Both the position numbers and the translations under genes were made by a program. From Batillaria attramentaria (taxonomy: Eukaryota > Mollusca > Gastropoda > Batillariidae), in contig JACVVK020000525.1 in the NCBI GenBank assembly GCA_018292915.2, forward strand, positions 344,501 through 408,500: 64,000 nt of DNA, in the 5' to 3' direction. The notes beneath the pieces were generated by a model, which was not told where the DNA came from, searched no databases, and saw nothing but the letters and a program-made list of their open reading frames with translations. This document shows, in pieces, positions 11,103 to 21,204 of the stretch; positions within the stretch are counted from its first letter, which is position 1, and each line of letters begins with the position of its first letter.

Positions 11103-12341
11103 AAATTAATACAAAAATATCCAAAACATACTCACCTCTATGTCGTACAAGGTGCTGCTGCTGCATCACGCTTGCAGGGTACACCTGAACCATTTTGTTT
11201 TTCTTTCTGACTTTCAGTTTCACTTGCAGAGGCTGAGGAGAAAAGAAACCTATACTTAGTATGGGGTGGCTGATATGAAGACTCAAATTCAAAATCACAC
11301 TGGGTGATTATACATTCTTCACCTCTCCTTTACATTAAACACCTAAAAGAAAGTCATATTTACCAAACTTGCAGATCTGCCATTTTATCTTTATCTTTAT
11401 GTCTTTGACCATTGTGTAATTTGTATTATAAGGTGTCAGCTGGCACATACCTCAGTGTGGGTATGGCCTTCCGCAGTTCCCGTTTCTTCCTGTACCTCAG
11501 AGCTATCTGCTGAAGGCAACACCGGCAGCTCCATGCATTCATCATTTTTGGTGAAGATGTTATCCAAGGTCTAGAAAAGGAACAAAAACTTCCTTGCAGA
11601 ATTTTTAAACAAAATGCAATTAAGTCAGCATGAGTGCTTTTTAAGTTTTGTTGGGGGGTGGGGACACATGTAAACAGATAAAGTGTTCTGAGAATTGTTA
11701 ATGTTATACATGTACTACATTCAATTATTCAGTTTTACACACTTTTGCTAGCACTACTGGATAAAAGGTCTCTACTTTTGATATACTATCATTAAAGATA
11801 ATATTTTTATTGCATCTGTGCTCACCCTCTGGTGCTCTCTCTTTGCGTACGCTCCTCTGGTTTTCTTTACACCTGGCAGGACGTAGCTCGGCTTTGGTCG
11901 TTGACCAGAACTTGTCACCACGCACTGACTTGTCGCACATGATGCAGTGGTTGTGACTGTTGTTGACACCGTGAAAACAATCTGGCCTCTGTGCAGTGGC
12001 GTTGAAAAACTATGCTTTTGAATAGTAGGAACGGCACCGTGTTTCAGCTGTTTCCCCACGCACGGAATTCCCAACGACTGCTTGAGCCAGTACGAAGGAT
12101 CGTAAGATTCGGGCGTGAAGTGTCTTTCGCAAATCCGACTGTTGGTTGGTGTACCGAAAGATGGGCCGAAGTCTGCCCTGCATACCTTCACAAATCGGAT
12201 CCACTGTTTCCGGACACTGGAATCTAGTGGAAACTTGTGCTGACTGATGAAGTCGGAGTGTTTCCCAGTACAATTCGCCACACAACAGCTGTACCCGGTC
12301 TTTCTTCGTTTTGCACTCTCAGAGTGATCTGCATTCGCCAT
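9895..12341 (-). CDS. THAP-domain protein, multi-exon
   Basis: The start at 12341 lies 19 bp from the CRE-like repeat. Exon 1 (12341-11826) encodes a complete THAP zinc finger within residues 15-90: CCVANCTGKHSDFISQHKFP, then RKQWIRFVKVCRADF and RICERHFTPESY. This is the C2CH pattern C..NC...W....C..HF with the following hydrophobic segment. It ends at a GTGAGC donor. Exon 2 (11570-11451, 40 codons, in phase) reads TLDNIFTKNDECMELPVLPS. Further exon-like segments follow near 11232-11150, 10810-10710, 10386-10258 and 10140-9900, the last reading YVCELQKEVMGLASLASIVE and ending in a stop. The phase at the fourth-fifth junction is not resolved. THAP domains bind DNA specifically and occur in P, ISL2EU and other transposases. 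No nuclease domain follows here. Confidence 0.65.
11012..11102. repeat. (GT)n/(GA)n microsatellite
   Basis: A GA run, a GT run and a second 30 bp GA run lie in an intron of the THAP gene. Confidence 0.9.
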
Positions 12342-12359
12342 TTTCTTTCCGCGAGGCTG

Positions 12360-12380
12360 TCACACCGGTGACGTCACGTA
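12360..12380 (-). promoter_or_regulatory. Right subterminal inverted repeat with a CRE-like TGACGTCA core
   Basis: Read on the minus strand it is ACGTGACGTCACCGGTGTGA, mirroring 8433-8453. It ends 19 bp upstream of the THAP gene start codon. Confidence 0.5.
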
Positions 12381-12523
12381 GGCGTTTCGCGCGAAATACG
12401 AAGCGGACAGGTACGGTAAACGAGGTTTTCGCAAATATCACGCAGTACAAACACAAACATGTCGCGTAAGGTAGTGCATGTTTATCAGTAGACTGAACAC
12501 GACCATTTTTATGTGAATTACAC

Positions 12524-12541
12524 TTGCTCTCCGTTAGTCCT
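12524..12541 (-). repeat. Right terminal inverted repeat
   Basis: Exact reverse complement of 8252-8269; followed by TTAA. Confidence 0.9.
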
Positions 12542-12603
12542 TTAAGGAGTCATCCTCTTTTCCCCCATACAAGGCAACAAAGGCCTTCTCTCCTGCTTTT
12601 GCT

Positions 12604-12849
12604 TTATGCATTCAGAACTGGAACTGAACACATCAGACTGCTCCTGAAAACTGCTGATTCCAAACTTTTCTTCAAAAGTAGCGACTTGCCAAGTGAGTAA
12701 ATACTGCTGACAGTATCACACCCTCCAAAGGCGTGCACAAACAGAATTCGCTTGCAGGTTTCTATTCTCTTTTGTAGTAATTTTACAAAAACAGGGGATA
12801 GTGTAGTGAGGATGAATGCACAGGAAAATGCAGTTGTGATCTTAGTCAC
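12604..12849 (-). pseudogene. Fragment with 'HAFGGCDT' motif (transposon-type gene)
   Basis: The frame reads ILFVHAFGGCDTVSSIYSLG followed by KSLLLKKS. An 'HAF.GCDT.S...G.GK' motif recurs in a multicopy uncharacterised family of invertebrate genomes. No further exon was joined. It lies between the THAP transposon and the tandem duplication and probably belonged to the element into which that transposon jumped. Confidence 0.4.
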
Positions 12850-13185
12850 AACACTATCACTCGTGCATTTTCTATCTACTGGGACAGTTTTTTTTGTTCA
12901 TCGTACACCAATTTACGAATCTGAAACCTCAGAGATCCCTGCACATCAGCTGGTAGTTTTGACACCTTGAAGGAGCAGAATGATCACATTCACGATGATC
13001 AGGTGCAGAATGGTGGCGCCGATGCACTTGCATTGAATTAGGTCCCACCCTTTCAGGAGTTAAAGACATGCTTTCCACAGCAGGCGCAGAACGTGGACGT
13101 TGAGATGACGGATGTGCAGTCATACCCTCTCTGTGCATGAGTAGACCCAGGTCACCTTGCGGAGATTGCTCTTCCTGCTGGCTCT

Positions 13186-13236
13186 GCAATAGTCTTTGTT
13201 GCTTGTGCGGCGTAAAACCTGAAATAACTGCGTAAC
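13186..13236 (+). repeat. Truncated hairpin-tailed SINE piece
   Basis: CAATAGTCTTTGTTGCTTGTGCGGC with an AAATAACT tail. The same truncated piece occurs at 18318-18370 and 18842-18895 in unit 2, so it predates the duplication. Confidence 0.6.
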
Positions 13237-13347
13237 ATAATAAATCTTTTGATAAAGAGCCTTGCACAGTGTGACTACTGTGGCTTCCTTAAAATGCACT
13301 AGACTGCACAGATTTTGATCTCTTTTTTTTTTTCTTTTTCTTTTTTG

Positions 13348-13545
13348 TATAAGCGAATTAGTCTTTGTGGCTTGCGCGGCTTTAAGCTCTAAAAACTCAC
13401 TCACTTTTTTGTATAAGCGAATTAGTCTTTGTGGCTTGCGCGGCTTTAAGCCCTAAAAACTCACTCACTTTTTTGTATAAGCGAATTAGTCTTTGTGGCT
13501 TGCGCGGCTTTAAGCTCTAAAAACTCACTCACTTTTTTGTATAAA
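13348..13545 (+). repeat. Three tandem copies of the SINE hairpin tail
   Basis: The phrase TGTATAAGCGAATTAGTC followed by TTTGTGGCTTGCGCGGC and AAAAACTCACTCACTT is repeated three times with a period near 62 bp. The third copy ends at TTTTTTGTATAAAGG. In unit 2 the matching place (18978-18995) has only TTTTTTGTATAAAGG, so the array formed or was lost after duplication. Confidence 0.75.
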
Positions 13546-13637
13546 GGTGCTATATGGTTGTCTTCACCACTATTACACTAACACAAATTAACCCTAACAC
13601 TGAAATCAAGTAGTATATGAGTGACCAAATCCCATCC

Positions 13638-13829
13638 CTACCTGAATTGTTTCTTCCCCCACCCCTTCAACTTGTCCCTGACTGATTTAATATGTCTCTG
13701 TTTGAGAATAGAGGTGGCCGGGAAAAAGGCGTCCAGGATCTGCTGTAGTTGTGCTGAAGTGAAGCCCCTCGCCCCTTCCCCCCCGGTATGCGCCCAAAAA
13801 AACTTGTGCAGGACCTTCAGTTCCCTCAC
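13638..13829 (-). CDS. Conserved ORF in unit 1, unknown function
   Basis: The 63-codon frame contains LKVLHKFFWAHTGGEGARGF and then FTSAQLQQILDAFFPATSIL with a basic C-terminus (SVRDKLKGWGKKQF). It is almost identical in unit 2 (19094-19285, one substitution). Probably one exon of a mobile-element accessory gene. I recognise no family. Confidence 0.35.
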   Translation of the reverse strand: MRELKVLHKFFWAHTGGEGARGFTSAQLQQILDAFFPATSILKQRHIKSVRDKLKGWGKKQFR

Positions 13830-14493
13830 TGTTCACGTATTTATTGGATCTTTCAGGAATGCCATCGCTAACAGAATGAGCAGAAACCTCATTTCAACCG
13901 AATACATTTTTTGTATGTAATTACATCTGGTTTTCATTAGTGCACCTTAAATTTTAATGACACCAAGTGAGGACTAACCAACAATGAACTTCGAGTATAG
14001 GATTTAATACCATACGCCTCTGTGTCACTCCTGAATAATTGATGCGTAAAAGATAAACGTGTGCAGCTAGAATAAAACCCAGCTTCATCCCCTGCGGCAA
14101 CCGACCAGTACGTAAAAAGCTATCACCCACCACTACACAACGAACTACGTACAACCGGCACTATCCCTACCTGACCCCACCCCAACACAGAGCCTAGCGA
14201 CAAACACAAGAGCACGTTAACGTATCTGTAGAGGCAGAGATTGTCCACACTGGTGGTGTATTCTTATTTTGGAAAAACAAAAACAAAAAAAAAAACCAGC
14301 ATGCTTTCCAGAATGTCTTCCTTTTCTTCTTCACTCGCAAGACACTTGTATGTGCACGAATAGAATGTGGATGTTTTATCATGGTGGTTATTGATGGTGA
14401 TACATGCACCCATGAACTTCTCACAGGCACTGACGTTGTCACTGTGACATCTAAACTGCATCTCCATCATCTCCATAACCTGTATCACTCCTG

Positions 14494-14762
14494 CCCTGAC
14501 AACATCCTCAATTTCTTGAAGGAGGTCAACCTCTTTTATAAAATATAGTCTTTCAGCCTAACATAATCTGTGATATTGTTTTTAGTCTGGAAGAATACAA
14601 CCTTGAGCAGGATCTCATTTAAGTCTCACAAATTCTTAATAATATATTTACATCATGTTTTAAGCTAGCCCTTTTATGTTTTAAAGGACCTGGCAGGATG
14701 GGACTGTGCTAGCCGCGAATTAGTCTTTGTCGCTTGCGCGGCGTTAAGCCCTAAATAACTAA
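14494..14762 (+). mobile_element. Hairpin-tailed SINE A, private to unit 1
   Basis: The 269 bp copy starts near CCCTGACAACATCC and ends with the GCCGCG..CGCGGC hairpin and CTAAATAACTAA. It is flanked by an exact 14 bp TSD, CTGTATCACTCCTG (14480-14493 and 14763-14776). The orthologous position in unit 2 (19948-19961) is an uninterrupted empty site. Confidence 0.95.
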
Positions 14763-14889
14763 CTGTATCACTCCTGGTTTTCTATAGGAATGGCCTCCCC
14801 TGTCCAATGATGAATTAAGGGAAGCACACGATCCCTCCTGTGAGGGATTTTTCACTGCATAGACTGTCAGTGATAACTTTCCTTCCTGG

Positions 14890-15310
14890 TCATGCATGGC
14901 TGTTGCCTGTCAGCTTATTTTTGATGGAGCACACAATGCTGCCGCCAATGTACTGGAGTATGTCTCTTTCCTCGCTTGTCACAGTGTCCGGTTTGGCGTC
15001 TGTGGCTGCTGTAGTCTGGTCATAGTTGATTGTTTTTTTCAGGTGTTCAAAAATTGTCAGGCATAGTAAAAAATATGTCACCTGATGTCATGCCAAACTC
15101 CATCGAGTGAGGAATTTTCACTTGCAGTGTTTGGTGAAAGTTGGCTGTAGCTCGTTCAACTGCAGCACTTGGAAAACGGCCTCTTGGCACAAGGCAAGTC
15201 TGAAGGAATGTGAACTTTTGATGGGAATCCAGTTTACCTAGAGAACAGAAAAAAAAAAAAAAAACGTTTGCAATACTGTACATGTAAAAAAAAAACAAAA
15301 AAAAGTTCAC
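14890..15310 (-). pseudogene. Transposase-type gene relic with 'YIGGSI' motif (unit 1)
   Basis: The relic reads leftward from an acceptor-like site near 15241: KLDSHQKFTFLQTCLVPRGR, ATANFHQTLQVKIPHSM, then EERDILQYIGGSIVCSIKNK. An 'R.IL.YI.G.I....K' pattern resembles the C-terminal region of P/THAP9-like transposases (compare 29157-29945). The frame breaks between the parts. The unit 2 copy at 19849-20495 keeps more of it. Confidence 0.4.
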
Positions 15311-15383
15311 TTCATTTTTTTTTCAAAAGCTGTGGTCCATTCTTTTGTTCTTGTTGATGAATTGATATTATATGTACCAGATT

Positions 15384-15389
<6 letters not shown>

Positions 15390-15439
<50 letters not shown>

Positions 15440-15440
15440 T
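15390..15440. repeat. (CA)n(TA)n(TG)n microsatellite
   Basis: CA run, TA run, then TG run: self-complementary and able to form a hairpin. The homologous tract at 20556-20608 in unit 2 has a longer CA arm. Confidence 0.9.
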
Positions 15441-15547
15441 ATGCATATGTTAGTGTATAATTATGCACTTGTTAATGTTCATTCATACTACGTAAGTTAA
15501 ATGACATGAAGCTTCATTAGAATGCAGTACAACATTCTTTCCAACCA

Positions 15548-15853
15548 TCAACGGGGGAGGACCCCCCTTGTGTGTGTGTGTGTGTGTGTGTGACAATACG
15601 GGTGCTGGATGATGGCGACAACGCCACACACATCACCACAAGTTTGAAGGGGATAGTTCAGGCACATCACGGAGCACACATACCTGCCGTTGCATGGATG
15701 GTGGGCTAACAACATGCACGTTGGATGTAGAACCCCACACCCCAGGAAGTGGAGATAGGGGTTCATTTCCGTCCTGAGACCCTCTGACATGTCCCATCCC
15801 AGGCTGTCGCAGTACAGCCGTGTTGGGGCCTCCCGCTTCTGTATGTCAACCAC
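15548..15853 (-). pseudogene. Conserved ORF segment of the duplicated unit (unit 1)
   Basis: The frame reads VDIQKREAPTRLYCDSLGWD and then MSEGLRTEMNPYLHFLGCGV. It is kept with few changes at 21205-21531 in unit 2 (REAPTLLYCDSLGWDMSEGL). Conservation across copies suggests a former exon of the unit's mobile element. I cannot name it. Confidence 0.3.
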
Positions 15854-15862
15854 AGCAACAGG

Positions 15863-16917
15863 GAAATAGCTTCATCAAATAGGGCTTCAGCCCGAAAGCG
15901 TCGTCGCCAACTATGAAGTGAGGCACGAGGTGATTCCTGCCTGGAAGGGGTTTCGGTCCTGGGATGCCCAGTGTTTTGTTTTCCAGCCCTTAGTAGAGCG
16001 AAGAATCCCGAAAAACTCCGGCATCCCCAGCCCGGCCATTGCAGCCAACACTGAACCAAATGATCTTGTAGTCGGCATCCACACATGCCAGAAGAATGAT
16101 GCTGTGGTAGTTTGCATAGTTGTAGTAGTCAGATCCTCTCCCAGATGACACTATCTGAGTATTTCAATGTGTGTCCCATTGATGGCACCAGTGCAGTTGG
16201 GAAACTGCCACCTTGTCTCAAACTCTGAGTTGATTTGATTTGTCTGCTTCAATTTCTGGAACAGCCAGACACTTGGGGGAAAAAATGTCTGTTTACGGTG
16301 TAGAACTGTCCTTGAATTGTATGTGTCAGGTCCAACACAACACGAGATGATAACGGGACACGCCGATTTTCACCATCATCACCTGTTTCCCCCTTCCCCG
16401 TGTATACCTGGAACTCATTTGCGTAGCCGTTTTGAGGATCAGCCTGCATCCACACTTTCATTTCATACATAGTGGGTTTTGCGGGTAAATACTGGCGAAT
16501 ACCCAGTCGTCCACGGAAGGTGACTATTGCCTCATCCACACTTGTCTCAGGGTGCGGATTGAAGGAAGTGAGACAAGTGTGGGATATAGTTTCGAGGAGA
16601 GGTTTGACGTGGTGTAGTTTGTCGTGGCCGCCCTGTCCTCGAGGGGGGTTAGTTTCTCGATTGTTGCAGTGGAGGTACAGAGAGATCTTTTCGAACCTCT
16701 CTCGGCACATTATGTCTGCAACTTTCAGCCCCCGAACAACCAGTGCGTGCTCCAATACATGTCAAGTTGTGGGACCTGAATGATATCATATCATATGTAA
16801 ACTCGCATACCCAGGTAAGCTCGTAGCTCTGTTTCAGTCACGGGGCCCCATCGGGGATCTGCGTTCTCGGCGTATCTCTGGTCGGCATACCTGTTGGTCT
16901 CCACAACCACTTTTTCG
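15863..16917 (-). pseudogene. piggyBac-Harbinger chimeric relic (copy B)
   Basis: The relic reads leftward. piggyBac part: VADIMCRERFEKISLYLHCN, HPETSVDEAIVTFRGRLGIR with the first catalytic Asp region, QYLPAKPTMYEMKVWMQAD and NEFQVYTGKG. It then passes through FYTVN... directly into Harbinger sequence: NSEFETRWQFPNCTGA with its DG.HIEI motif, and decayed VFRD-type sequence toward 15863. Frames shift near 16290 and 16170. The same piggyBac/Harbinger order occurs in copy C, so the fusion predates the duplication. The N-terminal part is cut off by the LINE fragment at 16918. Confidence 0.7.
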
Positions 16918-17776
16918 ATAGAGGCGAAGGACTGTGCGATCTGCACCCCAATCGGTACGGCCCACTACTTTAAGAAGGTCAAGAGCTTTCTGACATGAGG
17001 ACTTTAAATATTTGATGTGGCTTAAGAAGCTGAGTTTTTGGTCAAAGATCACCCCAAGGAATTTGGCTTCTTTGACAACTCTTACAGGGTTGCTGGCTAG
17101 AGAAATGTTAGGATCAGGGAAAGGGCCTCGTTGTTTTGTGGAGTGCATGCAGACTGTTTTAGACGGGGAAAACTTAAAACCATTTTTGGCGACCCACGCC
17201 TGGACGCTGTTAACACACAACTGTAACTGACGTTCTACCCGGTGGAGGGAGCTACCCCTGACACACAAGGCAAAATCGTCAACAAAAAGACTATGTGCCC
17301 TTAGTCACAGCTTTCACAATGTCATTGATTTTGATGCTAAAAAGGACTGGGGATAGGATGCTGCCTTGCGGGACGCCCATCTCCTGCTCAAACGAGTCTG
17401 AGAGGGTGGAGCCCACACGCACTTTGAATGAACGACCAGATAAAAATTGTTGTATGGACGTCGGAAGCAAACCACGGAAGCCCAGCTCATGTAAGTCAGA
17501 CATGATCCCGTGCTTCCACGTGGTATCGTACGCCTTCTCAAGATCAAAGAAAATAGTTAAAACATGTAGTTTGCAAATAAAAGCATCTCTAATGAAGGTT
17601 TCAAACCTGACTAGGTGATCTAAGGTACTACGGCCCTTTCTAAAACCACACTGAAGATCAGTGAGTAGTCCCTTGGATTCAAGAACCCAGACTAAACGAG
17701 AGTTGACAAGCCTCTCCATAGTTTTACAAAGGCAACTAGTTAGAGCTATTGGGCGATAGTTGCCCGGGTCTGAAGG
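16918..17776 (-). mobile_element. Jockey/I-type LINE reverse transcriptase fragment
   Basis: Read leftward, the RT fingers and palm are clear: ERLVNSRLVWVLESKGLLTD, then QCGFRKGRSTLDHL, FFDLEKAYDTTWKHGIMSDL with the first catalytic Asp, MGVPQGSILSPVLFSIKIND, and, after a one-base shift near 17295, LFVDDFALCV holding the FxDD catalytic pair. It ends in the thumb (AKFLGVIFDQKLSFLSHIKY). The FVDD motif and 'GVPQGSILSP' suit the jockey/I superclade. No endonuclease, 5' end, tail or TSD is visible. It joins the end of duplication unit 1 to the start of unit 2, so it marks a recombination junction rather than a simple insertion. Confidence 0.8.
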
Positions 17777-17839
17777 GACAGTTTCTTTTGTTCATCGTAC
17801 ACCAATTTACAAATCTGAAACCTCAGAGATTCCTTCACA

Positions 17840-18320
17840 TCACCTGGCAGCTTTTGACACCTTGTAAGCCATCATTTTAAAGAAGTGGTCATTTTTGGCG
17901 GTGTCCGGATCAACTGCTCTTGTTTCACGTCTCCTGTTTGCAATCGATTGAAGCACTCGTAGGGCCTCCTCTGCAGGATCAGGTTTCCTCCGTTTATTTG
18001 GGGCAGCTGTACGTGTCAAGAGCTTCTCCCTCAAACTGGTGTACAGCAATGTCCAGGATACGCCTTGAAGCATTATTCTGTGACATCCCATTTTGTGACT
18101 TGGGAGCAGAATGATCACATTCACGATGATCAGGTGCAGAATGGTGGCGCCGATGCACTGGAATGGAATTAGGTCCCACCCTTTCAGAAGTTGAGGACAT
18201 GATTTCAACAGGAGACGCAGAACGTGGACGTTGAGATGACGGATGTGCTGTCATACCCACTCTGTGCATGAGCAGACCCAGGTCACCTTGCGGAGATTGC
18301 TCTTCCTGCTGGCTCTGCAT
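17840..18320 (-). pseudogene. Relic with BESS-like C-terminus
   Basis: Reading leftward gives a Ser/Pro/His-rich segment (QQEEQSPQGDLGLLMHRVGM), then, after a frame change, AAPNKRRKPDPAEEALRVLQ and NDHFFKMMAYKVSKAA. The final pattern resembles a BESS motif, the protein-interaction tail of MADF/Myb-type partners of Harbinger transposases. Unit 1 lacks the BESS-like part because of the 230 bp gap. Partnership with the neighbouring Harbinger relic is inference. Confidence 0.35.
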
Positions 18321-18956
18321 TAGTCTTTGTTGCTTGTGCGGCTTGAAGCCTTAAATAACTGCGTAACATAATAAATCTTTTGATAAAGAGCCTTGCACAG
18401 TGTGACTTTACTGTGGCTTCCTGTCGACCTAATCGGCGCGAGGAGACGGTCCTTAGCCGGCTCCATATTGGGCATACCCACATCACACATTCACATAGCT
18501 TGAAAGGGGAAGGACCCCCCATGGTGTGTCCCTTGTCATGAGCCGTTCACTGTCTATCATTTCCTGATCTCGTGCGTAGATCTCGCCCATCTATCCGTGC
18601 AGACTCGCTGAGGGTGCTGTTCAGGGATGTCCCCCCTGACAGCATCTTCAGTTTCCTGAAAGAGTCTAACCTATTTCATAAAATATAGTCTTAATATAAC
18701 ACAATCTGTGATATTGTTCTTAGTCCTGAAGAAAATAATCTTGCACTGCATCTCTGGACGTTGAGATGACGGATGTGCTGTCATACCCACTCTGTGCATG
18801 AGCAGACCCAGGTCACCTTGCGGAGATCGCTCTTCCTGCTGGCTCTGCAATAGTCTTTGTTGCTTGTGCGGCTTGAAGCCTTAAATAACTGCGTAACATA
18901 ATAAATCTTTTGATAAAGAGCCTTGCACAGTGTGACTTTACTGTGGCTTCCTTAAA
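18224..18956 (+). repeat. Local direct duplication inside unit 2
   Basis: About 200 bp (18224-18423) is repeated at 18757-18956, beginning ACGTTGAGATGACGGATGTG. The spacer holds the 5' part of SINE A without its hairpin tail. The arrangement fits unequal exchange that captured part of a SINE. Confidence 0.75.
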
Positions 18957-19093
18957 ATGCAGTAGACTGCACCGATTTTGATCTTGTTTTTTGTATAAAG
19001 GCGCTACATGGTTGTGTCTTCGCCACTAATACACTAACACAAATTAACCCTAACATTGAAATCAAGTTTTATATGACTGACCAAATCCCATCC

Positions 19094-19285
19094 CTACCTG
19101 AATTGTTTCTTCCCCCACCCCTTCAACTTGTCCCTGACTGATTTAATATGTCTATGTTTGAGAATAGAGGTGGCCGGGAAAAAGGCGTCCAGGATCTGCT
19201 GTAGTTGTGCTGAAGTGAAGCCCCTCGCCCCTTCCCCCCCGGTATGCGCCCAAAAAAACTTGTGCAGGACCTTCAGTTCCCTCAC
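19094..19285 (-). CDS. Conserved ORF in unit 2, unknown function
   Basis: Counterpart of 13638-13829 with a single residue change (ILKH for ILKQ). No family recognised. Confidence 0.35.
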   Translation of the reverse strand: MRELKVLHKFFWAHTGGEGARGFTSAQLQQILDAFFPATSILKHRHIKSVRDKLKGWGKKQFR

Positions 19286-19848
19286 TGTTCACGTATTTAT
19301 TGGATCTTTCAGGAATGCCATCGCTAACAGAATGAGCAGAAACCTCATTTCAACCGAATACATTTTTTTGTATGTAATTACATCTGGTTTTCATTAGTGC
19401 ACCTTAAATTTTAATGACACCAAGTGAGGACTAACCAACAATGAACTTCGAGTATAGGATTTAATACCACACGCCTCTGTGTCACTCCTGAATAATTGAT
19501 GCGTAAAAGATAAACGTGTGCAGCTAGAATAAAACCCAGCTTCATCCCCTGCGGCAACTGACCAGTACGTAAAAAGCTATCACCCACCACTACACAACGA
19601 ACTACGTACAACCGGCACTATCACTACATGACCCCGCCTCAGCACAGAGCCTAGCGACAGACAACACAAGAGCACGTTAACGCATCTGTAGAGGCAGAGA
19701 CTATCCACACTGGTGGTGTATTCTTATTTTGGGAGAAAAAAAAAACAACAAAAAACTGAGCATGCTTTCCAGAATGTCTTCCTTTTCTTCTTCACTCGCA
19801 AGACACTTGTATGTGCACGAATAGAATGTGGATGTTTTATCATGGTGG

Positions 19849-20495
19849 TTATTGATGGTAATAGTAAATACATGCACTCATGAACTTCTCACAGGCACTG
19901 ACGTTGTCACTGTGACATCTAAACTGCATCTCCATCATCTCCATAACCTGTATCACTCCTGGTTTTCTATAGGAATGGCCTCCCCTGTCCAATGGTGAAT
20001 TTAGGGAAGCACATGATCCCTCCTGTGAGGGTTTTTCACTGCATAGACTGTCAATCAGTGATAACTTTCCTTCCTGGTCATGGCTGTTGCCTGTCAGCTT
20101 ATTTTTAATGGAGCACACAATGCTGCCGCCAATGTACTGGAGTATGTCTCTTTCCTCGCTTGTCACAGTGTCCGTTTTGGAGTTTGTGGCTGCTGTAGTC
20201 TGGTCATAGTTGATTGTTTTTCAGGTGTTCAAAAATTGTCAGGCATAGTAAAAAATATGTCACCTGATGTCATGCCAAACTCCTCCATCGAGTGAGGAAT
20301 TTTCACTTGCAGTGTTTGGTGAAAGTTGGCTGTAGCTCGTTCAGCTGCAGAACTTGGAAAACGGCCTCTTGGCACAAGGCAAGTCTGAAGGAATGTGAAC
20401 TTTTCATGGGAATCCAGTTTACCTAGAGAACAGAAAAAACAAAAAAACAAAAAACGTTTGCAATACTGTACATGTAAAAAAAAAAAAAATTTCAA
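19849..20495 (-). pseudogene. Transposase-type gene relic with 'YIGGSI' motif (unit 2)
   Basis: The better-kept copy of 14890-15310. From an acceptor-like site near 20422 it reads KLDSHEKFTFLQTCLVPRGR, HSMEEFGMTSGDIFFTMPDN, and after a break TVTSEERDILQYIGGSIVCS, then MEMQFRCHSDNVSACEKFM. The YI.G.I motif and following Cys residues resemble the C-terminal zinc-containing segment of P/THAP9-like transposases. The SINE present in unit 1 is absent here. Confidence 0.4.
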
Positions 20496-20550
20496 AAGCT
20501 GTGGTTCATTTTTTTTGTTCTTGTTGATGAATTGGTATTATATGTACCAG

Positions 20551-20593
<43 letters not shown>

Positions 20594-20719
20594 GTGTGTG
20601 TGTGTGTTTTGCATATGTTAGTGTATAATTATGCACTTGTTAATGTTCATTCATACTACGTAAGTTAAATGACATGAAGCTTCATTAGAATGCAGTACAA
20701 CATTCTTTCCAACCATCAA

Positions 20720-21162
20720 CGGGGGAGGACACCCCCCCCCCCCCTCCCTTGGTGTATTCCGTGCCATGAGCCATTTACTGTTTCACGTTTTCTAATTTCA
20801 TGCACGGATCTCGGTGAGATTCATGACAAGCACTATTCTTCGAACTCACTGAGGGTGCTGTTGAGGGATGTCCCCCCCCCCCCCCCCCCCCCCCCCCTGA
20901 CAGCATCTTCAGCTTCTTGAAAGAGTTCAACCTCTTTTATAAAATATAGTCTTTCTTTATAACACAATCTGTGATATTGTTTAAAGTCTTAAAGAAATCA
21001 ATCTTGTACAGAATCTCACTTAAGCTTAACATATTTTTAGTATATATTTACATCGTGTTTTATCGCGTGCCTTTTATTTTTAATGACCCGGCAGAGAAAG
21101 ACTAGGTGAGCCGCGAAATAGTCTTTGTTGCTTGCGCGGCGTAAATCCCTAATAATATCCAA
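20720..21162 (+). mobile_element. Hairpin-tailed SINE A, longest copy (443 bp) with TSD
   Basis: Begins CGGGGGAGGAC, passes a long C run (20868-20896), the GACAGCATCTTCAGCTTC body and the GACCCGGCAGAGAAAG block, and ends with GCCGCG..CGCGGC and AAATCCCTAA. Flanks are a 15 bp TSD, CTTTCCAACCATCAA at 20705-20719 and CTTTCCAACTATCAA at 21163-21177. Unit 1 retains only CGGGGGAGGACCCCCC at the same site, so the insertion is older than the duplication and was deleted there. No tRNA-like A/B boxes are obvious. Confidence 0.85.
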
Positions 21163-21204
21163 CTTTCCAACTATCAAATTTGCGCGCGCGCGCATGTGTG
21201 TGTG

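Larger units (their letters stand above)
8252..12541. mobile_element. 4.29 kb DNA transposon carrying THAP and P2X7-ballast genes
   Basis: Both ends carry the same 18 bp terminal inverted repeat, AGGACTAACGGAGAGCAA, without mismatch. TTAA adjoins both outer ends (8248-8251 and 12542-12545), so the TSD is TTAA, or TA if the repeat is taken two bases longer. Two convergent spliced genes fill the element. One starts about 210 bp inside the left end on the plus strand; the other starts about 180 bp inside the right end on the minus strand. No DDE, YqaJ or tyrosine-recombinase domain was found inside. The element is therefore non-autonomous, or its nuclease is one I cannot recognise. A diverged second copy of the THAP exon at 23883-24430 supports mobility. 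Confidence 0.8.
12883..16917. repeat. Segmental duplication, unit 1
   Basis: This stretch matches 17777-23043 in the same order and orientation with high identity (for example 13638-13829 against 19094-19285). Differences are a 230 bp gap near 12970, a private SINE at 14494-14762, loss of most of the SINE kept at 20720-21162, and a roughly 500 bp deletion near 15858. It ends where the LINE fragment begins. Confidence 0.85.

Noticed and set aside
8248..12545. Classical piggyBac element because of TTAA flanks
   Set aside because: The TIR does not start with the CCC/CCT-type end usual for piggyBac, and no piggyBac transposase is inside. TA remains an alternative TSD.
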